Under the pieces are notes generated by a model, which was not told the DNA's origin, searched no databases, and worked only from the letters and a program-made list of their open reading frames with translations. The translations under genes and the position numbers were made by a program. A DNA stretch of 64,000 bases from NCBI GenBank assembly GCA_016713865.1, contig JADJOG010000022.1:5579-69578 (forward strand). Reading direction: 5' to 3'. This DNA is from Flavobacteriales bacterium (GTDB taxonomy: Bacteria; Bacteroidota; Bacteroidia; Flavobacteriales_F; PHOS-HE28). Below, piece by piece: positions 17,388 to 25,458 of the stretch (positions are counted from its first letter, which is position 1; every line of letters starts with the position of its first letter).

Positions 17388-18422
17388 CTAAAGCCGCGTA
17401 CAGCGAAGCCGGAGCCAATGGTCCGCAAGGACCAAGCACGACATGGCTTCAACGATCGGCACCGCGCGAGGGACAACACAGGGATCGTGCCTTCCTCGAG
17501 CCTCAAGCATCACGACATCGCCGCTGCGTGTGGTCGCCTGTTGGGGCATGGCGATGGTTGAGGGCGGCTTGAAGGCCACTTCGAACCGCAGCTCATCACC
17601 ATCACTGATGCCTCCGGTTACACCGCCTTGTGAGAGCTTGTTGTGCTGTGAACCACGCATGCCTGCAGCTCCGAAGCCCTCGCCTATGGCGAATGCCTTC
17701 GATGCATTGATGGAGAGCATGGCCTTGGCGAGATCGGCATCGAGCTTATCGTAAATGGGCTCGCCCAATCCGACAGGAAGGCCGCGTATCACGCAAGAAA
17801 CCGCACCACCCAGACTGTCTCCTTCGTTGCGCGCTTCTTCGATTGCCGCGGCCATAGCAGCGGAGCTCGATTCATCAGGGCACCTCACAGGGTCAATCCA
17901 TCTCCTCTCCAGGTCCTGAGGCCATCGCGTAACGCGCACCTCACCTACCTGGCTGACGAATGCGGCCACCTCAACACCAAGGTTCAACAACATCTGCCTT
18001 GCAATCGCGCCACCCACCACTGCTGCTGCGGTCACTCGAGCGCTGCTCCTGCCACCGCCACGGTGATCGCGAAGGCCATACTTCACATCGTACACGCGAT
18101 CGGCGTGGCCTGGCCGATACACCTCCTTCAATGCATCGTAATCAGCGCTCAGCGCATCGTTGTTCCTTATCAGGAATGCTATAGGTGTGCCCAACGTGCG
18201 ACCGTCGAGCATTCCGCTCAGCCATTCAACGTGATCCGCTTCCTGGCGCGATGTGCCTAATGGCGTGCTTCCAGGCCGCCGTCGATCCAATTCCTGCTGA
18301 ACGCGGAGCGCGTCGATTGGCAATCCCGCCGGACACCCATCGATCACGCCACCGATGGCCGGACCGTGACTTTCACCGAAAGCGGTGAGTCGGAAAACCG
18401 ATCCGATGCTATTGCCTGGCAT
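17388..18422 (-). CDS. aroC: Chorismate synthase
   Basis: Last step of the shikimate pathway: EPSP to chorismate, with reduced FMN. The 344 residues carry the family signatures GNSIGSVFRLTAFGESHGPA, YRPGHADRVYDVKYG, DHRGGGRSSARVTA and the late GGVTGGISDGDEL. Its promoter box lies 6 bases before the start and is divergent from that of the transaldolase-YciO gene. Confidence 0.96.
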   Translation of the reverse strand: MPGNSIGSVFRLTAFGESHGPAIGGVIDGCPAGLPIDALRVQQELDRRRPGSTPLGTSRQEADHVEWLSGMLDGRTLGTPIAFLIRNNDALSADYDALKEVYRPGHADRVYDVKYGLRDHRGGGRSSARVTAAAVVGGAIARQMLLNLGVEVAAFVSQVGEVRVTRWPQDLERRWIDPVRCPDESSSAAMAAAIEEARNEGDSLGGAVSCVIRGLPVGLGEPIYDKLDADLAKAMLSINASKAFAIGEGFGAAGMRGSQHNKLSQGGVTGGISDGDELRFEVAFKPPSTIAMPQQATTRSGDVVMLEARGRHDPCVVPRAVPIVEAMSCLVLADHWLRLRCTRL

Positions 18423-18428
18423 GCGCCA

Positions 18429-18436
18429 CGAAAGTA
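18429..18436 (-). promoter_or_regulatory. TAnnTTCG promoter box for aroC
   Basis: TACTTTCG on the minus strand ends 6 bases before the aroC ATG (18422). It is one half of a divergent pair with 18478-18485. Confidence 0.5.
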
Positions 18437-18477
18437 GCAGCCCACAGCCAAGCCGCTTCCGCTTTCCGCCTCGCGAC

Positions 18478-18485
18478 TACTTTCG
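18478..18485 (+). promoter_or_regulatory. TAnnTTCG promoter box for the transaldolase-YciO gene
   Basis: TACTTTCG ends 4 bases before the ATG at 18490, so the transcript would be leaderless or nearly so. The same octamer is used for aroC on the other strand. Confidence 0.5.
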
Positions 18486-18489
18486 CCGC

Positions 18490-19782
18490 ATGAAATTCTT
18501 CATCGACACCGCGAGCCTCACACAAATAAAGGAAGCGCAGGACCTTGGCGTTCTGGATGGCGTTACCACGAATCCATCGCTCATGGCCAAGGAAGGCATC
18601 ACCGGCAACGATCGCATCAGGCAGCACTATCTCGATATCTGCGGAATCGTTGACGGTCCTGTGAGCGCAGAGGTGATCGCAACGGATTTCGACGGGATGG
18701 TTTCCGAAGGAGAGTTGCTCGCAGCGCTTCATCCGAATATCGTTGTAAAGGTGCCCATGACCCGCGATGGCGTAAAGGCGATCAAGCATTTCACCGGCAA
18801 AGGCATCCGAACCAACTGCACGCTCGTGTTCAGCCCGGGGCAAGCGCTCCTCGCCGCTAAGGCAGGCGCTTCCTTCGTTTCACCTTTCATCGGCAGGCTC
18901 GATGATGTAAGCACCGATGGCGTGGAGTTGATCGAGAAGATCAGGCTCATTTACGACAACTACGGCTACGCCACTGAAATCCTTGCGGCAAGCATCAGGC
19001 ATCCAATGCACATCATCCAATGTGCTGAGGTCGGCGCTGATGTGGCCACTTGTCCATTGAGCGCCATCACCGCGCTCTTCGACCACCCGCTCACGACCAT
19101 CGGCTTGGAGAAATTCCTAGCCGACCATCCGGAAAGCCTCAGCGGTGAAAGCCTGAGCCCAGTGCTCCTTCCCATTCATCCGACACATCCGGAACCTCGG
19201 AAACTGAGGCAAGCGGCTGATGCGCTGCGTGCCGGTGGCATCATCTCATGCCCCACCGATACCGTGCATGCATTCGCGTGCAGTGCTCATAGCGCTTCGG
19301 CCATCTCGGAGCTCGCACGGCTGAAGCATGCCCGTCCGAACAAAGCAGGGCTCTCCTTGATCTGCGACGACCTGAGCCAATTGAGCCTATACGCCCGACA
19401 TGTTGATACCGCGGCTTTCCGGATCTTGAAGCGCGCGCTGCCGGGGCCATACACCTTCATCCTGAACGCGAGTGCGGAGATTCCGAAGCTCTTCAAGAAC
19501 AACCGTCGAACCGTTGGCATCCGGGTACCCGATCAACCGATACCGCGCATGCTAGCCGCGGAACTGGGACATGCGCTGGTGGTTACAAGTGTGCACAGCG
19601 ACGATGAAATGCTTGAATACTGCTCAGATCCACAAGTGATACATGACATCTACGGCCACCGTTTGGCGATTGTGATTGACGCAGGTCATTGTGGCTTGGA
19701 GCCGAGCACGATCATCGACCTATCGAACGGCAAAGCTGCGGTTGTGCGCCAAGGGAAGGGCGATCTAAGCGTGCTGAGCTGA
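18490..19782 (+). CDS. Fructose-6-phosphate aldolase/transaldolase fused to a YciO/Sua5-type domain
   Basis: A 430-residue two-domain protein. Residues 1-217 are a complete small transaldolase with canonical residues: Asp6, Asn28 in VTTNPSLMAKEG, Lys87 in VVKVPMTRDG, Thr111 in NCTLVFS, SPFIGRLDD and AASIRHP. After a linker of about 11 residues, 229-430 is a YrdC/YciO/Sua5-like domain (PTDTVHAFACSAHS, KHARPNKAGLSLICDD, TVGIRVPDQPIPRML). YrdC-type proteins make threonylcarbamoyl-AMP for the tRNA t6A modification; YciO relatives may act differently. The first half should interconvert sugar phosphates. The frame is continuous, with no stop between the parts. The start at 18490 is supported by the promoter box and the family N-terminus. 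Confidence 0.87.
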   Translation: MKFFIDTASLTQIKEAQDLGVLDGVTTNPSLMAKEGITGNDRIRQHYLDICGIVDGPVSAEVIATDFDGMVSEGELLAALHPNIVVKVPMTRDGVKAIKHFTGKGIRTNCTLVFSPGQALLAAKAGASFVSPFIGRLDDVSTDGVELIEKIRLIYDNYGYATEILAASIRHPMHIIQCAEVGADVATCPLSAITALFDHPLTTIGLEKFLADHPESLSGESLSPVLLPIHPTHPEPRKLRQAADALRAGGIISCPTDTVHAFACSAHSASAISELARLKHARPNKAGLSLICDDLSQLSLYARHVDTAAFRILKRALPGPYTFILNASAEIPKLFKNNRRTVGIRVPDQPIPRMLAAELGHALVVTSVHSDDEMLEYCSDPQVIHDIYGHRLAIVIDAGHCGLEPSTIIDLSNGKAAVVRQGKGDLSVLS

Positions 19783-22146
19783 TTCCGCTCGCAGGCGTTG
19801 CCATGCTGCGGGCAATGCATCAATCAGATCGGATGTCAGCATGCCATCGATACCGAATCGATCAGCGGCTATGTCGCCGGCAAGGCCATGCGCATAGGTC
19901 CCAAGCAAGCAGGCTTGCATAGGCCCCACCCCTTGAGCCAACAATGCCGTGAGGATGCCTGTGAGCGCATCACCAGAACCACCTTTTGCCATGCCGGGTC
20001 CACCGGTCGGGTTGAAAACAACGGATCCATCCGGGGCGCAAATCGCACTCCAAGCACCCTTAAGAACGATGTGGCACCCCCATTCTTGGGCAAGGTGGAT
20101 TGCATGCGCAAGGCGGTCCCTGCCACAAGCGAATTCCCGCGCTGCAAGCCGATCGAATTCCTTCGGGTGCGGTGTGAGCACCCAATCATGGCGCGCATTC
20201 TTGATGAGTTCACGGTCGCTCGACAAGATGTTCAGAGCATCGGCATCAAGAACCAAAGGGCCAGCCCAGCGCTCAATGAGATCTCGTAACGCGATCCGGG
20301 TGTCTCCCGCCGTTCCTAATCCCGGGCCGCATCCAATGGCCTTGTATCCATTCAACTCTCCAAGCTTGGTTAAACGCGCCGCGTTCGCATCAACCACGCA
20401 CATGGCCTCCGGCACCGCTACCTGCATCGGATTCAAGCCAGCATGCGGGATATGAGCAGTTGTAAGACCTGATCCGCTGCGGCAACAGGCTCGCGTTGCG
20501 AGAATCGCTGCTCCTATTCGGCCTTCTTGCCCGGCAACGATCAGCGCGTGCCCAAAACGCCCCTTGTGCGCGAATCGCCCGCGCTGCGGCAACAACATCG
20601 CCGCATCCAAGACCTCGGCAATCCGGAAAGAGGTGGGCAACCCGCGGAGAAAGTCGCCATCGAGACCGATCGGCACAGCCTCCCATTCGCCCACGAACAC
20701 TTCATTCTCGGGCAAGAGCAGCGCAAGCTTGGGCACTTCAATCGTCAACGTACGTTGGGCCTTCACTATTCCTAGCCCTTCCCTATTGCCATCCGCTTGC
20801 AAGCCACTTGGAAGATCGATAGAGATGATTGGGCAGTTACTGCAATTCATGGCTTCAACAATATCGGCCGCGAGACCAGAGAGGGGAGCGTTCAGGCCGA
20901 TTCCGAATAGCGCATCGATCACCAATGCTCGTTCGGGAATGGCAGGCCATTGATTCACCGAATGCACGTCGAAAACCCGCACTCCAGCCTCAAGCAATCG
21001 CCGATGGTTCGTGGCGTTATCGGCGCTCGTCTGATCACGGTGCACGATTCGCAAAACATTGACCTCAATACCTTCAAGCGCGAGCAATCGTGCAATGGCA
21101 AGTCCATCACCACCATTATTGCCCATTCCAGCAACGACCCACACCGATTGAGTACCATGATTAAGGCAAGCTCGTATGCGCTTGGCGCAGGCTACTGCTG
21201 CGCGTTCCATAAGGTCCAACGAACTAGTTGGCTCGCTCCGTAAAGCTTGTGCATCAGCCGCGCACAATTCAGCGGAGCCCAGCACTGGAATCATCGCGAA
21301 GTGATTTCTACCCGTGAACGAAGCCCACTTCAGGTTGAACTGATAGCGGTCGTTATCAGCAGAGCCCGCATCATCGACTAAACCGGTTATGCGCAGAGCC
21401 GCATAGTGGCTGGTATTCGCGGGCATGCTGCCCAAACGGGTGAGGATGATATCCCCGACTTGGATATCGCTCGCCACCTCCACCGGAATTCCGGACAGGA
21501 ACGCATTGCGCAACGAGATATCAGTGGCATTCGCGTAATCGTACCCATTGAACCGAACGAAACGGCCACCTGCTGGGGAGATCCAACTCCTGCTCAGTAC
21601 TTCCCCTGTGCCGGATGGATTATCCTGGATATCCCGCCGGGCGCTATCAGCAGTGTAGATCACCTGCACCCGATCCTGAAGATCGAAGGCGGATTCAGGA
21701 TGAATTGACGAGTTCCGCGAGTAGAACAGATGGCCAGAAGTCTCTTGCAGGAGGGTCTCTGTTAGCGTGACCTGCAGGTTCCGGGATGTTGCCATGGTCT
21801 CTCCCTTGGCGTCATAGAGCGTGAACGTATAAAGCTCTGAATAACCCTGTGATGCGTGCGCGATGCGGAACTCCCAAGGCCAGCGGAAAGAAGTTCCGGT
21901 TAGTGCCGAATCAACAACCGTGATGGTAAACCCATTGTCCCTTTTCGAAGTGATCACCAAGCGAGCGAGCGAAGAGTTGTCAGATCGGCCATTGATCGTG
22001 AACGTGAACACCTGGCCTGAGGTGACCGCAACCGAAGGACTTCCTGGTTCCACATTCAAAATGGGAATCTTGTTCTCCCGCCTGCACGCTGAAAGGGCAG
22101 CAGAAGCGGTGAGCAGGATGATGAGGAACCGGAGCGAAGATGCCAT
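19765..22146 (-). CDS. nnr: Lipoprotein fused in frame to NAD(P)HX epimerase/dehydratase (Nnr)
   Basis: One open frame of 793 residues. Residues 1 to about 283 are a lipoprotein (signal LLTASAALSACRREN) of mainly beta character. The rest is a complete bifunctional Nnr of about 509 residues: the YjeF-N epimerase part has SSLDLMERAA and VAGMGNNGGDGLAIARLL, the ADP/ATP-dependent dehydratase part has GCGPGLGT, DADALNIL, LTPHPKEFDRL and MAKGGSGDALTG. Nnr repairs hydrated NAD(P)H in the cytoplasm, so attachment to an exported lipoprotein makes little sense; a lost stop codon between two genes, or internal initiation at the ATG at 21294, is likely. It overlaps the preceding convergent gene by 18 bases. 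Confidence 0.85.
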   Translation of the reverse strand: MASSLRFLIILLTASAALSACRRENKIPILNVEPGSPSVAVTSGQVFTFTINGRSDNSSLARLVITSKRDNGFTITVVDSALTGTSFRWPWEFRIAHASQGYSELYTFTLYDAKGETMATSRNLQVTLTETLLQETSGHLFYSRNSSIHPESAFDLQDRVQVIYTADSARRDIQDNPSGTGEVLSRSWISPAGGRFVRFNGYDYANATDISLRNAFLSGIPVEVASDIQVGDIILTRLGSMPANTSHYAALRITGLVDDAGSADNDRYQFNLKWASFTGRNHFAMIPVLGSAELCAADAQALRSEPTSSLDLMERAAVACAKRIRACLNHGTQSVWVVAGMGNNGGDGLAIARLLALEGIEVNVLRIVHRDQTSADNATNHRRLLEAGVRVFDVHSVNQWPAIPERALVIDALFGIGLNAPLSGLAADIVEAMNCSNCPIISIDLPSGLQADGNREGLGIVKAQRTLTIEVPKLALLLPENEVFVGEWEAVPIGLDGDFLRGLPTSFRIAEVLDAAMLLPQRGRFAHKGRFGHALIVAGQEGRIGAAILATRACCRSGSGLTTAHIPHAGLNPMQVAVPEAMCVVDANAARLTKLGELNGYKAIGCGPGLGTAGDTRIALRDLIERWAGPLVLDADALNILSSDRELIKNARHDWVLTPHPKEFDRLAAREFACGRDRLAHAIHLAQEWGCHIVLKGAWSAICAPDGSVVFNPTGGPGMAKGGSGDALTGILTALLAQGVGPMQACLLGTYAHGLAGDIAADRFGIDGMLTSDLIDALPAAWQRLRAESAQHA

Positions 22147-22163
22147 TGTGCCTGTGTTGGCGT

Positions 22164-22171
22164 CAAAGGTA
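22164..22171 (-). promoter_or_regulatory. TAnnTTTG promoter box for the lipoprotein-nnr gene
   Basis: TACCTTTG on the minus strand lies 17 bases before the ATG at 22146, just after the terminator of the preceding gene. Confidence 0.5.
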
Positions 22172-22183
22172 GGGTTCAACAAC

Positions 22184-22213
22184 AAGGGGCCGTGCATTGC
22201 TGCACGGCCCCTT
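22184..22213 (-). terminator. Hairpin terminator of the 22233-22643 lipoprotein gene
   Basis: A perfect 13-base stem, AAGGGGCCGTGCA with TGCACGGCCCCTT, around a 4-base loop. It lies 19 bases past the stop of the upstream minus-strand gene and separates it from the next gene. Confidence 0.75.
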
Positions 22214-22232
22214 ATACAGTTGCTTGCGACTC

Positions 22233-22643
22233 TTATTTCGACTTGATGCGGAAGGCCTTCGCACGCACGGTGAGCGTGGTGCGGTTGCCAAGGAACATCT
22301 GGTCGCGCACTGAGCTACTGCTCAGTGGCAGGACGAAGTCAGCGTCCTCGCGCTGCATGAGCGCGTCATACAGGGCGTTGTTCGTCATGCGGTCTTGCGG
22401 GATGATTCCGCCACCGCCAACGTTGGCCACATGGAAACGACGGCCTCCGATCGGGAGAACCCCGAACAGGAAGGATTGCGTGGCAGTGCCGCTCACGTCA
22501 CCGATGTACTCGAGGTCCTCCATCTTGAAGTGAATCTGCGTTTGCACCGATGTTCCAGCGATGGACTTGGTGTAAACCGTGCAAGAGGAGAACAACAGCA
22601 CAACGGCCAGCGGCAGCAGGATGGTTGCTTTGAGCTTATTCAT
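22233..22643 (-). CDS. Small hypothetical lipoprotein
   Basis: A 136-residue protein with a lipoprotein signal (VVLLFSSCTVYTKS, Cys near residue 21). The mature part has FLFGVLPIGGRR and a Gly-rich VANVGGGGIIPQDR segment, a pattern seen in small Bacteroidota outer-membrane-associated lipoproteins, but I cannot name a function. It lies 29 bases after the outer-membrane barrel gene and is followed by a strong terminator, so the two probably form an operon. Confidence 0.75.
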   Translation of the reverse strand: MNKLKATILLPLAVVLLFSSCTVYTKSIAGTSVQTQIHFKMEDLEYIGDVSGTATQSFLFGVLPIGGRRFHVANVGGGGIIPQDRMTNNALYDALMQREDADFVLPLSSSSVRDQMFLGNRTTLTVRAKAFRIKSK

Positions 22644-22672
22644 TGCTGCTAGTGGTTACGTGGTGGTGTCGC

Positions 22673-23515
22673 TTAGTTGAAGTAGATGTTGGCCACGAGG
22701 CGCACCTGACCATTGGTGTCCATGGTTGCGAACTTCTGCTTCACGCTGCTGTACTGAGCGTTCGTTCCACCGAAAGCGTTCGGGTCATCGCCAACCTCGT
22801 AGTACTCGTAAGATACCGAGTTCGTGCCAACAGCTTCGGTTACTTCAACCTTTGTACGGTTGCCAAGCTGCCAGAAGGCACCCCAACCATACTCAACACC
22901 GAGTGCGATTGGCAGGTCAAGCACGAACACATTGAAACCGACAACACCGCCCAGACCTACAATCGTGTAAGGGGTGGTACGAGTGGTTTCCGAAGTGTTC
23001 ACGCTCACGCGCGACGTGTAGTTCTCAACAGTCTTCGAGCGGCCGAGGCCCAAGAAGAGGTCGCCACCAACGTAAACGTCGAAGATGTTCGAGCTGCTGA
23101 AGTGCTTCTCGATACCGGGAACGAGCATGTACTCGCGCGTAGCGGTCTTGTACTCAAACTCAGTGATTGACCAGCCGCCCTGACCAGGGATGCTATCCAC
23201 TTCGCCCTTGATGGAGCGAGCGTTGCGTTGCAGGCGGATACCAGCACGGACAGCTACATCATCCTGAATGAACTTCTTGAAGGTGAGCAGGTTCCCCTTG
23301 GCGAGACGGTTCCAAGCGAGGCTGGTGCTCTGGCTGCCAGGACCGAAATCCAAGCTATCGCCACCGAGGCCAATGCCGAACACGAGGGCGTAGTCACCAG
23401 CAACCGGGCGGCCGCCGAACTTGTACCGGGTGTCCTGATTCTCCCGGGTGGATAGCTGGGCGCTCGCAACGGAGCACACACCCAGCAGAGCAACGAACAG
23501 TAACGTCTTTTTCAT
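22673..23515 (-). CDS. Outer-membrane beta-barrel protein
   Basis: A 280-residue exported protein with signal peptide MKKTLLFVALLGVCSVASAQ. The rest alternates polar and hydrophobic residues with Gly- and aromatic-rich strands (IFDVYVGGDLFLGLGRS, GVVGFNVFVLDLPIALGVE) and ends in Phe-Asn (VRLVANIYFN), as expected for a porin-like barrel. The ligand is unknown. A TATGTTTG box lies 54 bases before the start. Confidence 0.8.
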   Translation of the reverse strand: MKKTLLFVALLGVCSVASAQLSTRENQDTRYKFGGRPVAGDYALVFGIGLGGDSLDFGPGSQSTSLAWNRLAKGNLLTFKKFIQDDVAVRAGIRLQRNARSIKGEVDSIPGQGGWSITEFEYKTATREYMLVPGIEKHFSSSNIFDVYVGGDLFLGLGRSKTVENYTSRVSVNTSETTRTTPYTIVGLGGVVGFNVFVLDLPIALGVEYGWGAFWQLGNRTKVEVTEAVGTNSVSYEYYEVGDDPNAFGGTNAQYSSVKQKFATMDTNGQVRLVANIYFN

Positions 23516-23569
23516 TGGGTTTAGTTTGGTTTCTCGTTCTGTCCGGTCAAAAGTATTTCCGGAGCGGCG

Positions 23570-23577
23570 CAAACATA
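23570..23577 (-). promoter_or_regulatory. TAnnTTTG promoter box for the beta-barrel gene
   Basis: TATGTTTG on the minus strand, 54 bases before the ATG at 23515; a longer leader than most in this window. Confidence 0.45.
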
Positions 23578-23695
23578 GAGAGAGCCGTTGTCATCACCAA
23601 CAAGTTCATGTGGAAGACGCTTGGACTTGTTGAAATAAGCGGTGGGCCAACGGCAAACCACGCCTAGAAACGAGGCTGCACCTGCTCTCGATGGT

Positions 23696-24353
23696 TCAAC
23701 TGGCTTTATCGGCCAGCATTGGCACAAAGCGGAATCTCCCCTTTTCCTCCACCATAATGGATCCATCCAGATTCTTGATTACCAGCAACATCCGTTGATC
23801 ATTGCCCTCCCCCACAGGAATCACTGCCCTTCCTCCTGGCTTCAATTGATCAAGCAAGGTTTCGGGCATCGCAGCAGCGCCGCAAGTGACAATCACCCTA
23901 TCAAAAGGTGCCTCACGCGGGATTCCTGCATAACCGTCTCCGTAGGTGAGATTCGCTTTGAAGCCGAGTTTGCCAAGGCGCTCGCGTGTCATCAGATAGA
24001 GCGGGCGTTGCCGTTCGATGCTGAACATCTTGGCTTTCATCGCGCAAAGGACAGCGCATTGGTATCCCGAGCCAGTGCCGATTTCCAGCACCTTCATGCC
24101 GGGGCTCAACTGCAGCAGTTCAGATTGAAATGCGACCGTGTAAGGTTGCGAGATCGTCTGCCCACAACCAATTGGGAACGCGGCGTCCTCGTATGCGCGG
24201 TCGGTGAATGCGGTGTCGTCGATGAAAAGGTGGCGCGGCACGGTTCCAATGGCTGCGAGCACTGTTTCATCATGAATGCTCTTCGCGCAGCAGCTGCACG
24301 AGCCTCCTTCGCATGCCTTGGTGCCGGTAGTTGTCAGCGAGCGGCTTTGTCAC
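23696..24353 (-). CDS. pcm: Protein-L-isoaspartate O-methyltransferase, frameshifted near the N-terminus
   Basis: Repairs isoaspartyl residues by SAM-dependent methylation. The main frame has GTVPRHLF, PIGCGQTISQPYTVAF, VLEIGTGSGYQCAVL (SAM motif) and RVIVTCGAAAMPETLL. The family N-terminus is found in another frame: from GTG 24353 it reads ADNYRHQGMRRRLVQLLREE and then meets a stop, while DETVLAAIGTVPRHLF continues in the shifted frame. The shift is near 24266-24272 and needs only one or two bases. A TACTTTTG box 4 bases before 24353 supports this start. Sequence error is likely. Confidence 0.87.
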
Positions 24354-24357
24354 GGGC

Positions 24358-24365
24358 CAAAAGTA
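24358..24365 (-). promoter_or_regulatory. TAnnTTTG promoter box for pcm
   Basis: TACTTTTG on the minus strand ends 4 bases before the reconstructed GTG start of pcm (24353); divergent from the box at 24394. Confidence 0.45.
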
Positions 24366-24393
24366 GCCGACGGTTCGTGCGTGATCGGGCATC

Positions 24394-24401
24394 TAAGTTT
24401 G
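24394..24401 (+). promoter_or_regulatory. TAnnTTTG promoter box for the Gfo/Idh/MocA gene
   Basis: TAAGTTTG, 27 bases before the ATG at 24429. Confidence 0.5.
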
Positions 24402-24428
24402 CCGGCCATCAACAATGGCAATCATCGT

Positions 24429-25412
24429 ATGACCCAACCATTACGCATCGCAGTGCTGGGCGCCGGACATCTTGGTCGAATCCACATGCAGCAGTGGCAG
24501 CATGTGGAAGGCGCGACTGTCGTGGGCTTCTTCGACCCGCATCCGGAAAAGCGCGCGGCTATCACATCTGAATTCGGCCTGAAGGGATTCGAGGATCCTG
24601 ATGATCTATTGGCAGGCGCCGATGCAGTGGATATCGTGACACCGACGATGAGTCACCATCTCTTGGCTAAGGAGGCTCTGCTCCGCGGACAGCACGTTTT
24701 CATTGAGAAGCCTGTGACCAGCACGTTGGCGGAGGCCGAAGAGCTGAAGGCGATAGCCGAAGCAAAACAACGCTCAGTTCAGGTTGGTCATGTGGAACGC
24801 TTCAACCCAGCGTTCCTGGCAGCTAGGCCGCTTCTTGCCGACCCCATGTTCATTGAGGTGCACAGGCTCGCGCAATGGAATCCGAGAGGCACAGATGTGA
24901 GCGTGGTCCTCGACCTGATGATCCATGACATCGACCTCGTGCAGACGGTGGTGAAAAGCGAAGTGGTTCCCGTTGCGGCGAGCGGTGTATCGGTGGTTAG
25001 CGATTCGCCAGACATCGCCAACGCGCGCATCGGCTTCGCGAATGGCGCGGTGGCCAACCTTACCGCGAGCCGCATCAGCATGAAGAATATGCGGAAATGC
25101 CGCTTCTTCCAACGTGACGCTTATATCGCCGTCGACCTGTTGGCCCGGGAAACGGAAATCGTTCGCATGCGCGCTGTTGAAGGCGAACCCGACCCCTTCG
25201 CCATCAGCATGGACCTCGGCGAAGGGAGGGGCCAACGGGAAATCAGTTTCGAGAAGCCGACCATTCTCGCAGGTAATGCGATTCGAGAGGAATTGGCAGC
25301 ATTCACGCGAAGCATCGCAAAGGGCACACCAACAGCGGTGACACTGAGCGAAGCCACGGAAGCACTGCGCACCGCGCTGCGTGTTCTGGATGGAATGAAA
25401 TCGAATGCCTGA
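24429..25412 (+). CDS. Gfo/Idh/MocA-family oxidoreductase
   Basis: A 327-residue NAD(P)-dependent dehydrogenase. The Rossmann motif is VLGAGHLGRIHMQQW at the N-terminus and the family motif is HVFIEKPVTSTLAEAE near residue 95; VGHVERFNPAF and DLMIHDIDLV follow. Substrates of the family are sugars, nucleotide sugars or related polyols; the neighbouring sugar transferase and glycosyltransferases suggest surface-sugar metabolism, but this is inference. The start is the ATG at 24429, after the promoter box, although the frame is open to 24276 inside pcm. Confidence 0.87.
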   Translation: MTQPLRIAVLGAGHLGRIHMQQWQHVEGATVVGFFDPHPEKRAAITSEFGLKGFEDPDDLLAGADAVDIVTPTMSHHLLAKEALLRGQHVFIEKPVTSTLAEAEELKAIAEAKQRSVQVGHVERFNPAFLAARPLLADPMFIEVHRLAQWNPRGTDVSVVLDLMIHDIDLVQTVVKSEVVPVAASGVSVVSDSPDIANARIGFANGAVANLTASRISMKNMRKCRFFQRDAYIAVDLLARETEIVRMRAVEGEPDPFAISMDLGEGRGQREISFEKPTILAGNAIREELAAFTRSIAKGTPTAVTLSEATEALRTALRVLDGMKSNA

Positions 25413-25458
25413 TCACCGCATACTAAACCGCCGAACGATTCGTTGGGCCGGAAATGGG

